Positions 6,903-13,217 of a DNA stretch of 13,217 nucleotides are shown here, piece after piece. Below the pieces are notes generated by a model that saw nothing but the letters and a program-made list of their open reading frames with translations, was not told where the DNA came from and ran no database searches. How positions within the stretch are numbered: the stretch's first letter is position 1; each line of letters opens with the position of its first letter. Source of the stretch: Chloroflexota bacterium (GTDB taxonomy: Bacteria; Chloroflexota; Anaerolineae; JAADDB01); contig JAADDB010000023.1 in the NCBI GenBank assembly GCA_013154135.1, positions 1 to 13,217 of the forward strand, given 5' to 3'. A program made the position numbers and the translations under genes.

Positions 6903-7616
6903 CTAGCTCCCGATCCCCGCTTCTGCCCCATCCCCCAAGCGGGAACGCACCAGCTGAAGGGCCACGGCCACACTCCGGTCCACGGTCAACCCGGTCGTGT
7001 CCAGGACAATGGCGTCTCGCGGCACGCGCATGGGCGCTGTCTTCCGCTCTGAATCCCGCTTATCCCGTTCGGCCAGTTCCGCCTCCACCTCGGCCAAGTC
7101 CGCTTCCAATCCCGCAGCCCGGCGCTGTTCATAACGCCGACGGGCCCGTTCCTGCAAGGACGCGGTGATGAAGAACTTGAGATCCGCGTCGGGCAGCACC
7201 ACCGTGGTAATGTCCCGCCCTTCCATGACAACCCCACCGCCCGCGGCCAACGCCCGCTGTTTCTCCACCAGGACTTGGCGGACGGCCGGATGTTGGGCCA
7301 CCACAGAAGAACCGTGGTCCACCTCCGGACGCCGGATGTCCTCGGTCACATCCACGCCATCCACTACAACCCGATAGCGGATGGAGGAGGCTTCTCGCAC
7401 CCGCTCAAAACGGATGTCAAGGGAAGCGGCCAGGCGGGCTAAGGCCGGTTCATCCTCCCAGGAAATGCCCCGGCGCAAGGCTTCCCACGCGACGGCCCGG
7501 TACATGGCACCTGTGTCCACGTACCGGTACCCTAACGCCTCGGCCAGACGGAGGGCAATGGTCCCTTTTCCCCCCGCGGCCGGCCCGTCAATAGCAATGG
7601 TGAGTTTGCGTTCCAT
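6903..7616 (-). CDS. cmk: Cytidylate kinase
   Basis: Encodes a 237-aa (d)CMP kinase that transfers phosphate from ATP to CMP or dCMP in pyrimidine nucleotide salvage and RNA turnover, acting in the cytoplasm. The P-loop IDGPAAGGKGT (9-19) has the GKGT form usual in this family. DTGAMYRA follows and contributes to the substrate site. EGRDITTVVLPDADLKFF is the NMP-binding and core segment, where most homologues have GRDIGT. RDKRDSERKTAPM is the arginine-rich lid region, and LDTTGLTVD closes the domain. The length is normal. The ATG at 7616 is preceded by GGAAGGA on its strand. It lies 30 bp after rluB, and I recall this pairing from many bacteria, so the two are probably co-transcribed. Confidence 0.97.
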   Translation of the reverse strand: MERKLTIAIDGPAAGGKGTIALRLAEALGYRYVDTGAMYRAVAWEALRRGISWEDEPALARLAASLDIRFERVREASSIRYRVVVDGVDVTEDIRRPEVDHGSSVVAQHPAVRQVLVEKQRALAAGGGVVMEGRDITTVVLPDADLKFFITASLQERARRRYEQRRAAGLEADLAEVEAELAERDKRDSERKTAPMRVPRDAIVLDTTGLTVDRSVAVALQLVRSRLGDGAEAGIGS

Positions 7617-7646
7617 GGGTATTCCTTCCGGTGTGGAGTGGTGCAG

Positions 7647-8486
7647 TTACTTCTTGCGACGACGCCCCTCGGCTTTCAAAGCTCGCGATTGCTTTTGGGC
7701 CTCACGGGCCAAGCCCACACTCTCCAGGAGACGCCGCTGTTCCTTGGGTGTAAGCGGCCTCCATTCCCCCGGTCCCAGCCGGCCCAAGCGAAGGGGGCCC
7801 AATCCCACCCGGATCAGTCGAATGACCGGGTGGCCCACCGCCTTGAGCATGCGACGCACTTGGTGCTTTTTCCCCTCCTTCAGGACGACACGCACCCAAG
7901 AAAAGCCCTTGGGAGATTCCTTGCGCAACGCGGGAACACCTGCATCCAACAATTCCTGGGGGGTACGACGGCCTAGCACGGTGACCTGGGCAGGCTGGGT
8001 GCGCCCCTCTTCCAGGACAATCCCCCGCTCTAGGGCCTTGAGCTCCTTACTGGTGGGCACACCAATGACGAGGGCCAGGTACTCCTTTTCATGCCCGTAG
8101 CGAGGATGGGTCAAACGCTCGGCCAGGGTGCCATCATCGGTGAGCAGGATGAGCCCTTCCGAATCCGCGTCCAGGCGGCCCACCGGGAAGAGACGCCGAG
8201 AGGTCTGAACCAGGTCCAGGACGGTCGGACGGTGGAGGGGGTCAGAGGTGGTGGAAAGAACGCCCCGGGGTTTGTGGAGGATGATGTACTCATGAGCCTG
8301 TGGAGGCCGGATTTCCACGCCATCCACTTCGATGACGTCCTTCTCCGGGTCCACTTTCGTGCCGAGCTCGCGGACCACCTGGCCGTTGACGCGCACGCGT
8401 CCGGCCCGAATGAGTTCCTCTGCTTTGCGCCGCGAGGCAATCCCTGCCGCGGCAATGACTTTTTGTAACCGTACCTTCTCGCTCAT
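7647..8486 (-). CDS. rluB: 23S rRNA pseudouridine synthase, RluB type, with S4 domain
   Basis: Encodes 279 aa. An N-terminal S4 RNA-binding domain (about 4-60: RLQKVIAAAGIASRRKAEEL, then GRVRVNGQVV) is followed by a TruA/RsuA-type catalytic domain from about 66. The catalytic Asp106 lies in GRLDADSEGLILLTDDG, and other family signatures are LTHPRYGHEKEY and GKKHQVRRMLKAVGHPV. The family turns a uridine in helix 89 of 23S rRNA into pseudouridine. A lysine- and arginine-rich tail (about 264-279) probably adds RNA contact. The ATG at 8486 is the only in-frame start before a stop ten codons upstream, yet no Shine-Dalgarno sequence precedes it. RluB is preferred over RsuA or RluF from overall similarity, but the exact target is not proven. 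Confidence 0.92.
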   Translation of the reverse strand: MSEKVRLQKVIAAAGIASRRKAEELIRAGRVRVNGQVVRELGTKVDPEKDVIEVDGVEIRPPQAHEYIILHKPRGVLSTTSDPLHRPTVLDLVQTSRRLFPVGRLDADSEGLILLTDDGTLAERLTHPRYGHEKEYLALVIGVPTSKELKALERGIVLEEGRTQPAQVTVLGRRTPQELLDAGVPALRKESPKGFSWVRVVLKEGKKHQVRRMLKAVGHPVIRLIRVGLGPLRLGRLGPGEWRPLTPKEQRRLLESVGLAREAQKQSRALKAEGRRRKK

Positions 8487-8556
8487 GGGATGGGATGACC
8501 CAGTTAACTGTGTTCATCATTGTGGCTGAAACTGATGGACGGACCACCTCCGCCAG

Positions 8557-8582
8557 CCCTTGACAAGGGACGGGCCCGTCCC
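8557..8582. repeat. Two overlapping GC-rich palindromes between the lipoprotein gene and rluB
   Basis: CCCTT-GAC-AAGGG (8557-8569) shares its right arm with the perfect 16-nt palindrome GGGACGGGCCCGTCCC (8567-8582), so only one hairpin can form at a time. The site lies in the 126-bp gap downstream of the lipoprotein gene and upstream of rluB. It could be a 3'-end hairpin of the upstream transcript, but there is no T-run. Confidence 0.35.
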
Positions 8583-8612
8583 CCGGCAGGAGGTCGACGT
8601 TCTCCGGACTTT

Positions 8613-9116
8613 TTATTCCCCACCTTCCCCAAAATCGATGGTGTACCGCCGTTTGTTGAGGACTTTGTCACCGTTCGGGGAAAGAAGGCGGACTTCCAAG
8701 GTGTAAGCCCGACGGGCCGGGATGTTGTACAAGCGCGGGAATCGGTACACCACTATCTGGTGGGGAGGCAACGTCGGCAAAATGCCCATCCGCTTGAGCG
8801 CGTGCCGCTCATCGCGGTCGTACTGGAGGCGGGCGTAAATGCGAACCCCCTCCCGCGGCCGTTCCCCCCGGTTCTCCACGGCCACCAGGAGCATAATTCC
8901 CTGCTGGCGAATGGACTCCAGATAGTCCAACGGGGGGTCAAAGTCCACCCCTACAATGGCCAACTCCCCTTCTGTGTCCGAGATATCGGCGCCGGTGGGC
9001 ACCGGAGTTGTCGCTGTAGTGGTCCCCTGAACATGGACCTGGACATCTCCACAGGCCGCCAGTAACACGCTAAACAGCAACAGCCATACCAAAAGCCGCG
9101 ATCCTCGTGCGTTCAC
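8613..9116 (-). CDS. Small predicted lipoprotein of unknown function
   Basis: Encodes 167 aa. The N-terminus is a lipoprotein signal: basic NARGSR, a hydrophobic core, then the lipobox LAAC with Cys22 as the lipidation site, followed by a Thr-rich linker. The mature part (about 48-165) looks like one beta-rich domain. A VENRGERPREGVRIYARL stretch resembles CARDB/DUF-type adhesive or Ig-like modules found in Chloroflexota envelope proteins (inference). No catalytic residues are apparent. The start is GTG at 9116: GGAGG lies nine bases upstream, and the nearer ATG in that interval is in another frame. It lies between two pseudouridine synthase genes, 38 bp after the upstream one, probably in the secDF transcript. 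An envelope location would fit with co-expression with a Sec component. Confidence 0.8.
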   Translation of the reverse strand: MNARGSRLLVWLLLFSVLLAACGDVQVHVQGTTTATTPVPTGADISDTEGELAIVGVDFDPPLDYLESIRQQGIMLLVAVENRGERPREGVRIYARLQYDRDERHALKRMGILPTLPPHQIVVYRFPRLYNIPARRAYTLEVRLLSPNGDKVLNKRRYTIDFGEGGE

Positions 9117-9154
9117 CGCTCATATCCTCCTCGCCCCACGGGGCGATCCACCCA

Positions 9155-9754
9155 TTACGTGCGAACGTTTGACGACGATCTTCTACGGGGGGACAGCCGT
9201 CGCCGGATCTCCTGCCACACTTGGCGTACTTCTTCCTTTCGCAAAAACCGCCACCGGCCCGGTTCCAGATCATCCAATGTCAAAGGACCAAAACGAACCC
9301 GAATCAAGCGCCGAACAGGATGCCCAACTGCCGCGAGCATGCGTCGCACTTCCCGCTTCTTCCCTTCGGTGAGAATCAGACGCAGCCACGTGGTGTCGTG
9401 GGTCCCTTCGCCGATGATGGCCGCGTGCTGCGCTCGGGCCAAGCCATCCTTGAGGGGCACGCCCTCCTCCAGGCGGCGCAGGACATCCTCCGAGGGCTTT
9501 CCCTCGACCAGGGCCACGTATTCCCGCTCGAACCCGTACCGAGGATGTGTCAGGTAGTGGGCCAACTTGCCATCATCGGTCAAGAGCACCAATCCCTCGG
9601 TCCGGGCATCCAAACGCCCCACGGGGAAGAGTTTGCCGGGAAGGGGGACTAGGTCACGCACGGTCTGACGGCCGGCCGGGTCGGGATAATCCCCTAACAC
9701 CCCGGCCGGCTTGTGCACGAGAATATAACGAAAGGGTCCGCGCGATTTGCCCAT
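9155..9754 (-). CDS. S4-less RluB/RluE-type pseudouridine synthase
   Basis: Encodes 199 aa from the chosen ATG. An in-frame TTG at 9760 would add two residues, but GGGAG lies six bases before the ATG and directly abuts the TTG, so the ATG is preferred. The protein begins at the catalytic domain (RYILVHKPAGVL) and has no S4 domain, as in E. coli RluE. The catalytic Asp lies in GRLDARTEGLVLLTDDG (residue 49 from this start). LTHPRYGFEREY and GKKREVRRMLAAVGHPV follow in order, and the tail is rich in Arg and Ser. It strongly resembles the neighbouring rluB catalytic domain (shared PVGRLDA, LTHPRYG and VRRML blocks), suggesting an old duplication with loss or absence of S4. The substrate is 23S rRNA (RluE: U2457 in E. 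coli) by family inference only. It starts 24 bp after secDF ends. Confidence 0.9.
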   Translation of the reverse strand: MGKSRGPFRYILVHKPAGVLGDYPDPAGRQTVRDLVPLPGKLFPVGRLDARTEGLVLLTDDGKLAHYLTHPRYGFEREYVALVEGKPSEDVLRRLEEGVPLKDGLARAQHAAIIGEGTHDTTWLRLILTEGKKREVRRMLAAVGHPVRRLIRVRFGPLTLDDLEPGRWRFLRKEEVRQVWQEIRRRLSPRRRSSSNVRT

Positions 9755-9778
9755 CCCCAACTCCCATGGTGGGGAACG

Positions 9779-12097
9779 CTACCCAGACCGTCCCCCCTTC
9801 AGGAAGGGGAAGATCTTCCCCAATTCGCCCATCTCCCAGCTCACCAGGATGGGTACTGCGTTGAAGATGGAGGAATACGTGCCGGAAATCAGCCCGATGA
9901 GCATGACCGCGATGAAGCGTTGGACGGTCGCTCCGCCGAAGAGGAGAATCGCGATCATCACAAAGATCGCGTTGAGCTGGGTCGCCAGGGAACGATGGAT
10001 GGTCTCCAAGAGACTCCGGTTGGCCAGAGTTTCGAAGCTCTCCCCCTTGTACTTGGGCGCATTCTCCCGAATACGGTCGAAGACAACGATGGTGTCCTGC
10101 ACGGAGAAGCCGATAACCGTGAGCAACGCGGTGAGGAAGAGTGCATCCGCCTCCCAGTTGCGGAAGATGCCCAGGATGGCAAAGATGCCCGTGGTGACCA
10201 GCACATCGTGGATCATGGCCACAATGGCCGAAACGCCGAAGCGCACCGGGTGGGGCACGTTGCGGAAAGCCCAGGTGATGAAGGCCAGAATGGCCAGGGA
10301 CGCGGCCAGAACCGCAATGGCCGCGGCCTTGGTCACTTCCCGCCCCACGGAAGGACCAATGGAACGGAATTGGAGCTCTTCAAAGGGACCGATCTCCTCC
10401 TTCAGCGCGGTCATCAGCTCACGCTTTAGCTCGTCGTCCACGGGTTTCATGCGGATGGCCACGGTACGGCCGTCGTTTAGGGTCTGCACCACCGGATCCA
10501 GGCCGTGTTTGCTCAACACCTGGTACACTTCCCCGGGGAGGACGGGGTGGTCGAAACGGATCTCCCAGTACGCACCGCCTGTGAAGTCGATGCCCAGTTT
10601 GACCGGGGTGCCGACGGTTGCGGTCAGGTAGAGCATGGCAATGAGCCCAGGGATGATGATGGCCGCGGACAGGGCGTAGAAGTACTTGCGCTTCTGCACC
10701 AGGGTAAAGAGCCCTTTCCACTTGGGTTCTCCCTTGGGCACCTTCACGTCCAGAATGAGGGGGTTGTTGATCACGTCGTTGGGAAGCCGGTAGAAGACGA
10801 AACGCATGAACGTGCGGGTCACCCATACCGCGGTGAACATGCTCAGGGCCACACCTAAGGCCAGGTTCAGGGCAAAGCCTTTCACCGCGGTCGCGCCAAA
10901 GGTGGAGCCGAACTGGTACAGGATTAAGCTGGTGATGATGGTGGAGAGGTTGGAGTCCAAAATGGACGTCCAGGCCCGCTTGAAGCCCGCTTCCACCGCG
11001 GGACGCAAGGGTTTGCCCCTGCGTATCTCCTCTTTCATCCGCTCAAAGATGAGGATGTTCGCGTCTACAGCCATCCCTGTGGCTAACAGGAAACCCGCGA
11101 TACCGGGCAGGGTAAGGGTCACTGGGATGAGTTTGAAGAGGGAGATGTTCAACAGGGCAAAGAGGATCAACGCGAGGTCGGCCAACAGGCCGGGCAGGCG
11201 ATAGTATACCAGCATGAAGAGGAGCACGGCCAACACGCCCACAATGCCCGCTACGACGCTGCGGCGAATGGAATCCTTCCCCAGGGTGGGACCGATTTGG
11301 TCGACGGCCACAACCCGCATGGGGATGGGCAGGGCACCGTAGCGGAGCTGGACGGCCAGGGCTTTGGCTTCTTCCACGGTGAAGTCGCCGGTGATGACAC
11401 CCCGCCCGTTGGGGATGACGCTCTTGATAACCGGCGCGGAGATGACTTGCTTGTCCAAGACGATGGCCAGGACGTCCCCCACATGTTTGCTGGTGTAGTC
11501 CTTGAATATTTTAGCGCCCTCGTTGTTCAACTCGAACTCCACCTGCGGAGCTCCTGTTGTGGGGTCGAAGACGACGCGGGCCGTGCGCAGGTACTTGCCT
11601 GTCATGATGGTCTTGTACACGTACGCGTCGGGGCCGGGGAGCGCATCTTCCGGGATATCGGCCCGGGGTTTGGGATCCCCTTCGGTCGTGCGCACATATT
11701 GTCCTGGGCGCACGGGATGGTCGGGCGGGACTTCGATGAACTCGAGCAGACCTGTGCTCTTAATCGCAGCGATCGCGTCCTCCGGGTTCTCGATGCCGGG
11801 GATCTCCACGATAATACGGCGGTCTCCCTGAATTTGCACCACGGCCTCCGACACACCCAGGCCGTTAACACGATTCTCGATGATGGTGCGCACCGCCTCC
11901 ATGGCCTGCGAATCTATCTTCTCCCCCGGGGGCACATCCGCTTCCAAGAGCACACGGATGCCTCCCTTGAGGTCCAAGCCCAACTTAAGGGTCAAATCAC
12001 GGCCAAACAAAGTGGGATGCTCAATCGGCAGGGCTATCCAAATGGCGATAGCGTACAGAATGAGCACGATGATGAGAGTACGGGTTGTCCGATCCAT
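9779..12097 (-). CDS. secDF: Fused protein translocase subunits SecD-SecF
   Basis: Encodes 772 aa, a single-chain SecDF that uses the proton (or sodium) gradient to complete export through SecYEG. The SecD half (about 1-455) has TM1, the signature GLDLKGG (40-46), a large outer domain with VEIPGI (97-102), then five helices with GMAVDANILIFERMKEE (341-357), where Asp345 matches the conduction Asp340 of Thermus SecDF. The SecF half (about 460-772) has TM7, GIDFTGG (502-508), a small outer domain and helices with GFSVQDTIVVFDRIREN (663-679). Asp668 matches Thermus Asp637, but the residue before it, often Asn in SVNDT, is Gln667 here. The length fits the fused family. The ATG follows GGGAGAAG on its strand. 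It is the promoter-proximal gene of the minus-strand group. Confidence 0.97.
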   Translation of the reverse strand: MDRTTRTLIIVLILYAIAIWIALPIEHPTLFGRDLTLKLGLDLKGGIRVLLEADVPPGEKIDSQAMEAVRTIIENRVNGLGVSEAVVQIQGDRRIIVEIPGIENPEDAIAAIKSTGLLEFIEVPPDHPVRPGQYVRTTEGDPKPRADIPEDALPGPDAYVYKTIMTGKYLRTARVVFDPTTGAPQVEFELNNEGAKIFKDYTSKHVGDVLAIVLDKQVISAPVIKSVIPNGRGVITGDFTVEEAKALAVQLRYGALPIPMRVVAVDQIGPTLGKDSIRRSVVAGIVGVLAVLLFMLVYYRLPGLLADLALILFALLNISLFKLIPVTLTLPGIAGFLLATGMAVDANILIFERMKEEIRRGKPLRPAVEAGFKRAWTSILDSNLSTIITSLILYQFGSTFGATAVKGFALNLALGVALSMFTAVWVTRTFMRFVFYRLPNDVINNPLILDVKVPKGEPKWKGLFTLVQKRKYFYALSAAIIIPGLIAMLYLTATVGTPVKLGIDFTGGAYWEIRFDHPVLPGEVYQVLSKHGLDPVVQTLNDGRTVAIRMKPVDDELKRELMTALKEEIGPFEELQFRSIGPSVGREVTKAAAIAVLAASLAILAFITWAFRNVPHPVRFGVSAIVAMIHDVLVTTGIFAILGIFRNWEADALFLTALLTVIGFSVQDTIVVFDRIRENAPKYKGESFETLANRSLLETIHRSLATQLNAIFVMIAILLFGGATVQRFIAVMLIGLISGTYSSIFNAVPILVSWEMGELGKIFPFLKGGRSG

Positions 12098-12203
12098 TGG
12101 AAACTTCTCCCTCTACATGGTAGACTCGCACCGTCAAACCCCGCGAGCAAAGGCTGAAAACACACGCGGAGCCAAGTGCAGGAGCTGCCTGTACGGCAGT
12201 CAT
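12021..12203 (-). other. Possible leaderless upstream reading frame overlapping secDF
   Basis: A 60-codon frame begins with ATG at 12203, exactly where the secDF promoter should start transcription, and runs past the secDF start by 77 nt in another frame. A short hairpin, CTGCC/GGCAG with a five-base loop (12185-12199 on the plus strand), lies in its first codons. If translated, it would be a leaderless leader peptide. The peptide resembles no family I know, and its second half is a shadow of secDF, so coding is unproven. Confidence 0.15.
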
Positions 12204-12210
12204 CGGGTCA

Positions 12211-12239
12211 AGTATAGACCAGGTGCAAAGGGGTGTCAA
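12211..12239 (-). promoter_or_regulatory. Near-consensus sigma70 promoter of secDF
   Basis: Read on the minus strand, a perfect TTGACA (12234-12239) is followed after exactly 17 bp by TATACT (12211-12216). Transcription should start near 12203, giving a leader of about 106 nt before the secDF ATG. This is the best promoter in the window and probably drives secDF, the S4-less synthase and the lipoprotein gene. Confidence 0.75.
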
Positions 12240-12318
12240 AGAACGAGAAGGGTAAAGGGGAAGGGCTTGGACGTCCTTTGGTCAAACGGCGTTGAACGAC
12301 TGGACTTTTCTTACCTGA

Positions 12319-12773
12319 GACTCGAAAGAGGCAGAGCTGCTCTCGAACAAACTCCCTCAATTCCGAGAGCAGCTCTACCAGCAATTGTACCTTTACAACC
12401 GAGCCGATGTCATCTTTGATACCATCGACGCTCCGGCTGTACAGCGTTGACGTCAAACCCGTCCCCCGGCCCTATGCCACATGTCTGCAAGACCGTCACT
12501 TTGTGCATCGCAGCACGCCTATCCCGGGCCAGAAGCCAGTCACCATCGGGCATGCGTACGCCGTGTACGCCGTGTTGGCCTATCTGCCAGAAAAGGAGAG
12601 CCCCCATGCACCACCATGGGCCCTTTCCTATGATGCGGAACGAGTTCCCTCCACCACCTCGTACGTCGACGTGGCCCGCAACCAGTGCCAGGAGGGGACG
12701 GGCTCCAGGGCAGCGACTCAAACGACGACCTCACTACAAAATCGTTCGTAAAGGCCGCAAAAAGGCCCCTTAG
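12319..12773 (+). pseudogene. Collapsed remnant of a DDE-type transposase
   Basis: Three fragments in three frames follow the order of one transposase. The first (12319-12447) reads ...KLPQFREQLYQQLYLYNRAD and VIFDTIDA, like the N-terminus of large DDE transposases common in Chloroflexota and Cyanobacteria (family matched from memory). The second (12431-12685) reads LYSVDVKPVPRP, then KPVTIGHAYAVYAVLAYLPE, and APPWALSYDAERV, like the first catalytic-Asp region of that family. The third (12690-12773) reads RRGRAPGQRLKRRPHYKIV and RKGRKKAP and then a stop, like its basic C-terminus. About 150 codons remain of a protein normally above 400, so at least two internal deletions have occurred. No start codon with a ribosome site is present. 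It is not functional, but the retention of both ends is unusual for simple decay. Confidence 0.72.
12333..12376. repeat. Perfect 13-bp inverted repeat in the transposase remnant
   Basis: AGAGCTGCTCTCG (12333-12345) and CGAGAGCAGCTCT (12364-12376) are exact reverse complements around an 18-nt loop. The hairpin lies within the first fragment of the transposase remnant, where both arms read through as codons (AELLS and REQL). It might be an end structure of the element or a translational brake. Confidence 0.6.
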
Positions 12774-12804
12774 CACCTGTATTGGCTCGGTTGTAAAGGT
12801 TCAA
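12385..12804. repeat. 24-nt inverted repeat bounding most of the transposase remnant
   Basis: Positions 12385-12408 and the reverse complement of 12781-12804 agree at 22 of 24 bases, with a perfect 17-nt core ACCTTTACAACCGAGCC (12389-12405; its complement at 12784-12800). The two arms enclose 372 bp. The left arm encodes LYNRAD of the remnant, and the right arm reads LYNRAN on the minus strand. It is either a second, inverted scrap of the same transposase or the ends of a MITE-like element. No target-site duplication was seen. Confidence 0.6.
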
Positions 12805-12892
12805 GGCACCGTTCCAGAGCCCAGCCGTGGACTGAGATAAGCTCACTTTGTCCAAATGGCGCTGTGGACAGACGAGGGGATAGGTCAAGGCG

Positions 12893-13183
12893 ACATAAAC
12901 GCCGTCGCGTGGCCCAGATGAGCCGTCGTCTGGCCAGGATAGCGAGAAGTCGATGGCTCGCTTGTTGCCGCGCTCCAGGATGGTTAACCTAGATTTTGCG
13001 CAATCAGCAGGCGAAGCACGAAAAAACGCCCTTTTTTAGACACTTGCGGAAGGCCATGGCGCCCCTTTCAAGGCCCAGTACAACCTGGATAGAGTACTTT
13101 CACCTGGCGATAACTTTCATAGCCGTGAAATCGCCTATCTGTCTCGTGGTGATCGCCTATATGGAGTGCTTATCCATGATTAA
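12893..13183 (+). other. Open frame interrupted by an amber codon; otherwise no recognisable gene in 12774-13217
   Basis: After the transposase remnant no intact gene is visible to the window end. One plus-strand frame is open from 12893 to 13036, meets TAG at 13037-13039, and stays open for 47 codons to TAA at 13181-13183 (including YNLDRVLSPGDNFHS and EIAYLSRGDRLYGVLIHD). Possible starts are ATG at 12980 or upstream, with no good ribosome site. Its third codon positions are less GC-rich than those of the neighbouring genes. It may be a decayed gene or chance. An opposing minus-strand frame (about 12718-13029) lacks any ATG and overlaps the remnant. Confidence 0.2.
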
Positions 13184-13217
13184 ACCAGGCCGAACTCTTC
13201 GAGATGGTGGGGTTCGA

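Noticed and set aside
6903..7616. Gly instead of Ser after the P-loop Lys of cytidylate kinase as a defect
   Set aside because: GKGT is the normal form in cytidylate kinases such as that of E. coli, so it is not an anomaly.
12718..13029. Minus-strand open frame of about 100 codons reading through the right arm of the inverted repeat
   Set aside because: It has no ATG, overlaps the C-terminal piece of the transposase remnant antisense, and resembles no family. It is mentioned only in the tail annotation.
13206..13217. GGTTCGA at the end of the window, like the T-arm of a tRNA cut by the window edge
   Set aside because: Counting back, the preceding 53 bases show no acceptor, D-arm GG or anticodon stem in the right places, so it is probably chance.

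Overview
The window is GC-rich bacterial DNA from a chromosome. The mix of genes fits a Chloroflexota-like (Anaerolineae-type) anaerobe or thermophile: a fused SecDF, a tungsten-type aldehyde ferredoxin oxidoreductase (AOR), NADH dehydrogenase/Mrp-like membrane subunits, and a decayed transposase of a type I associate with that phylum. This placement is inferred from gene content. No rRNA or other marker is present to confirm it.

Layout. (1) 31-3601, plus strand: three closely packed genes for polytopic membrane proteins of 519, 217 and 450 aa. The outer two keep the sequence landmarks of the NuoL/M/N-MrpA/D antiporter fold but have lost most of its charged proton-path residues. The middle one resembles the small HyfE-type subunit in length, hydrophobicity and position. 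The operon probably begins upstream of the window. (2) 3700-5556, minus strand: a 618-aa AOR that converges on the membrane operon. (3) 5557-6062: a 506-bp divergent control region with a promoter for the AOR gene, a 31-nt hairpin, a good sigma70-type promoter on the plus strand with two 13-nt operator-like repeats (one over its -35 box), and a foldable leader of about 230 nt. (4) 6063-6791, plus strand: an OmpR/PhoB-type response regulator with no kinase beside it, closed by a 13-bp hairpin terminator.

(5) 6903-12097, minus strand, read from right to left: secDF, an S4-less RluB/RluE-type pseudouridine synthase, a small lipoprotein, rluB with an S4 domain, and cmk. Gaps are 24, 38, 126 and 30 bp, so secDF, the S4-less synthase and the lipoprotein gene probably share a transcript from a near-consensus promoter at 12211-12239. 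The rluB-cmk pair is separated from them by a palindromic gap. This block is housekeeping: protein export, rRNA pseudouridylation and CMP phosphorylation.

(6) 12240-13217: an accessory tail. It holds a transposase remnant shrunk to about 455 bp and split over three frames, a 13-bp hairpin and a 22/24-nt inverted repeat inside and around it, and a less GC-rich end with an open frame broken by an amber codon. No intact gene was found there.

The items most worth a second look are the charge-depleted antiporter-like operon, the AOR/response-regulator control region with its tandem operators and structured leader, and the MITE-like collapse of the transposase.
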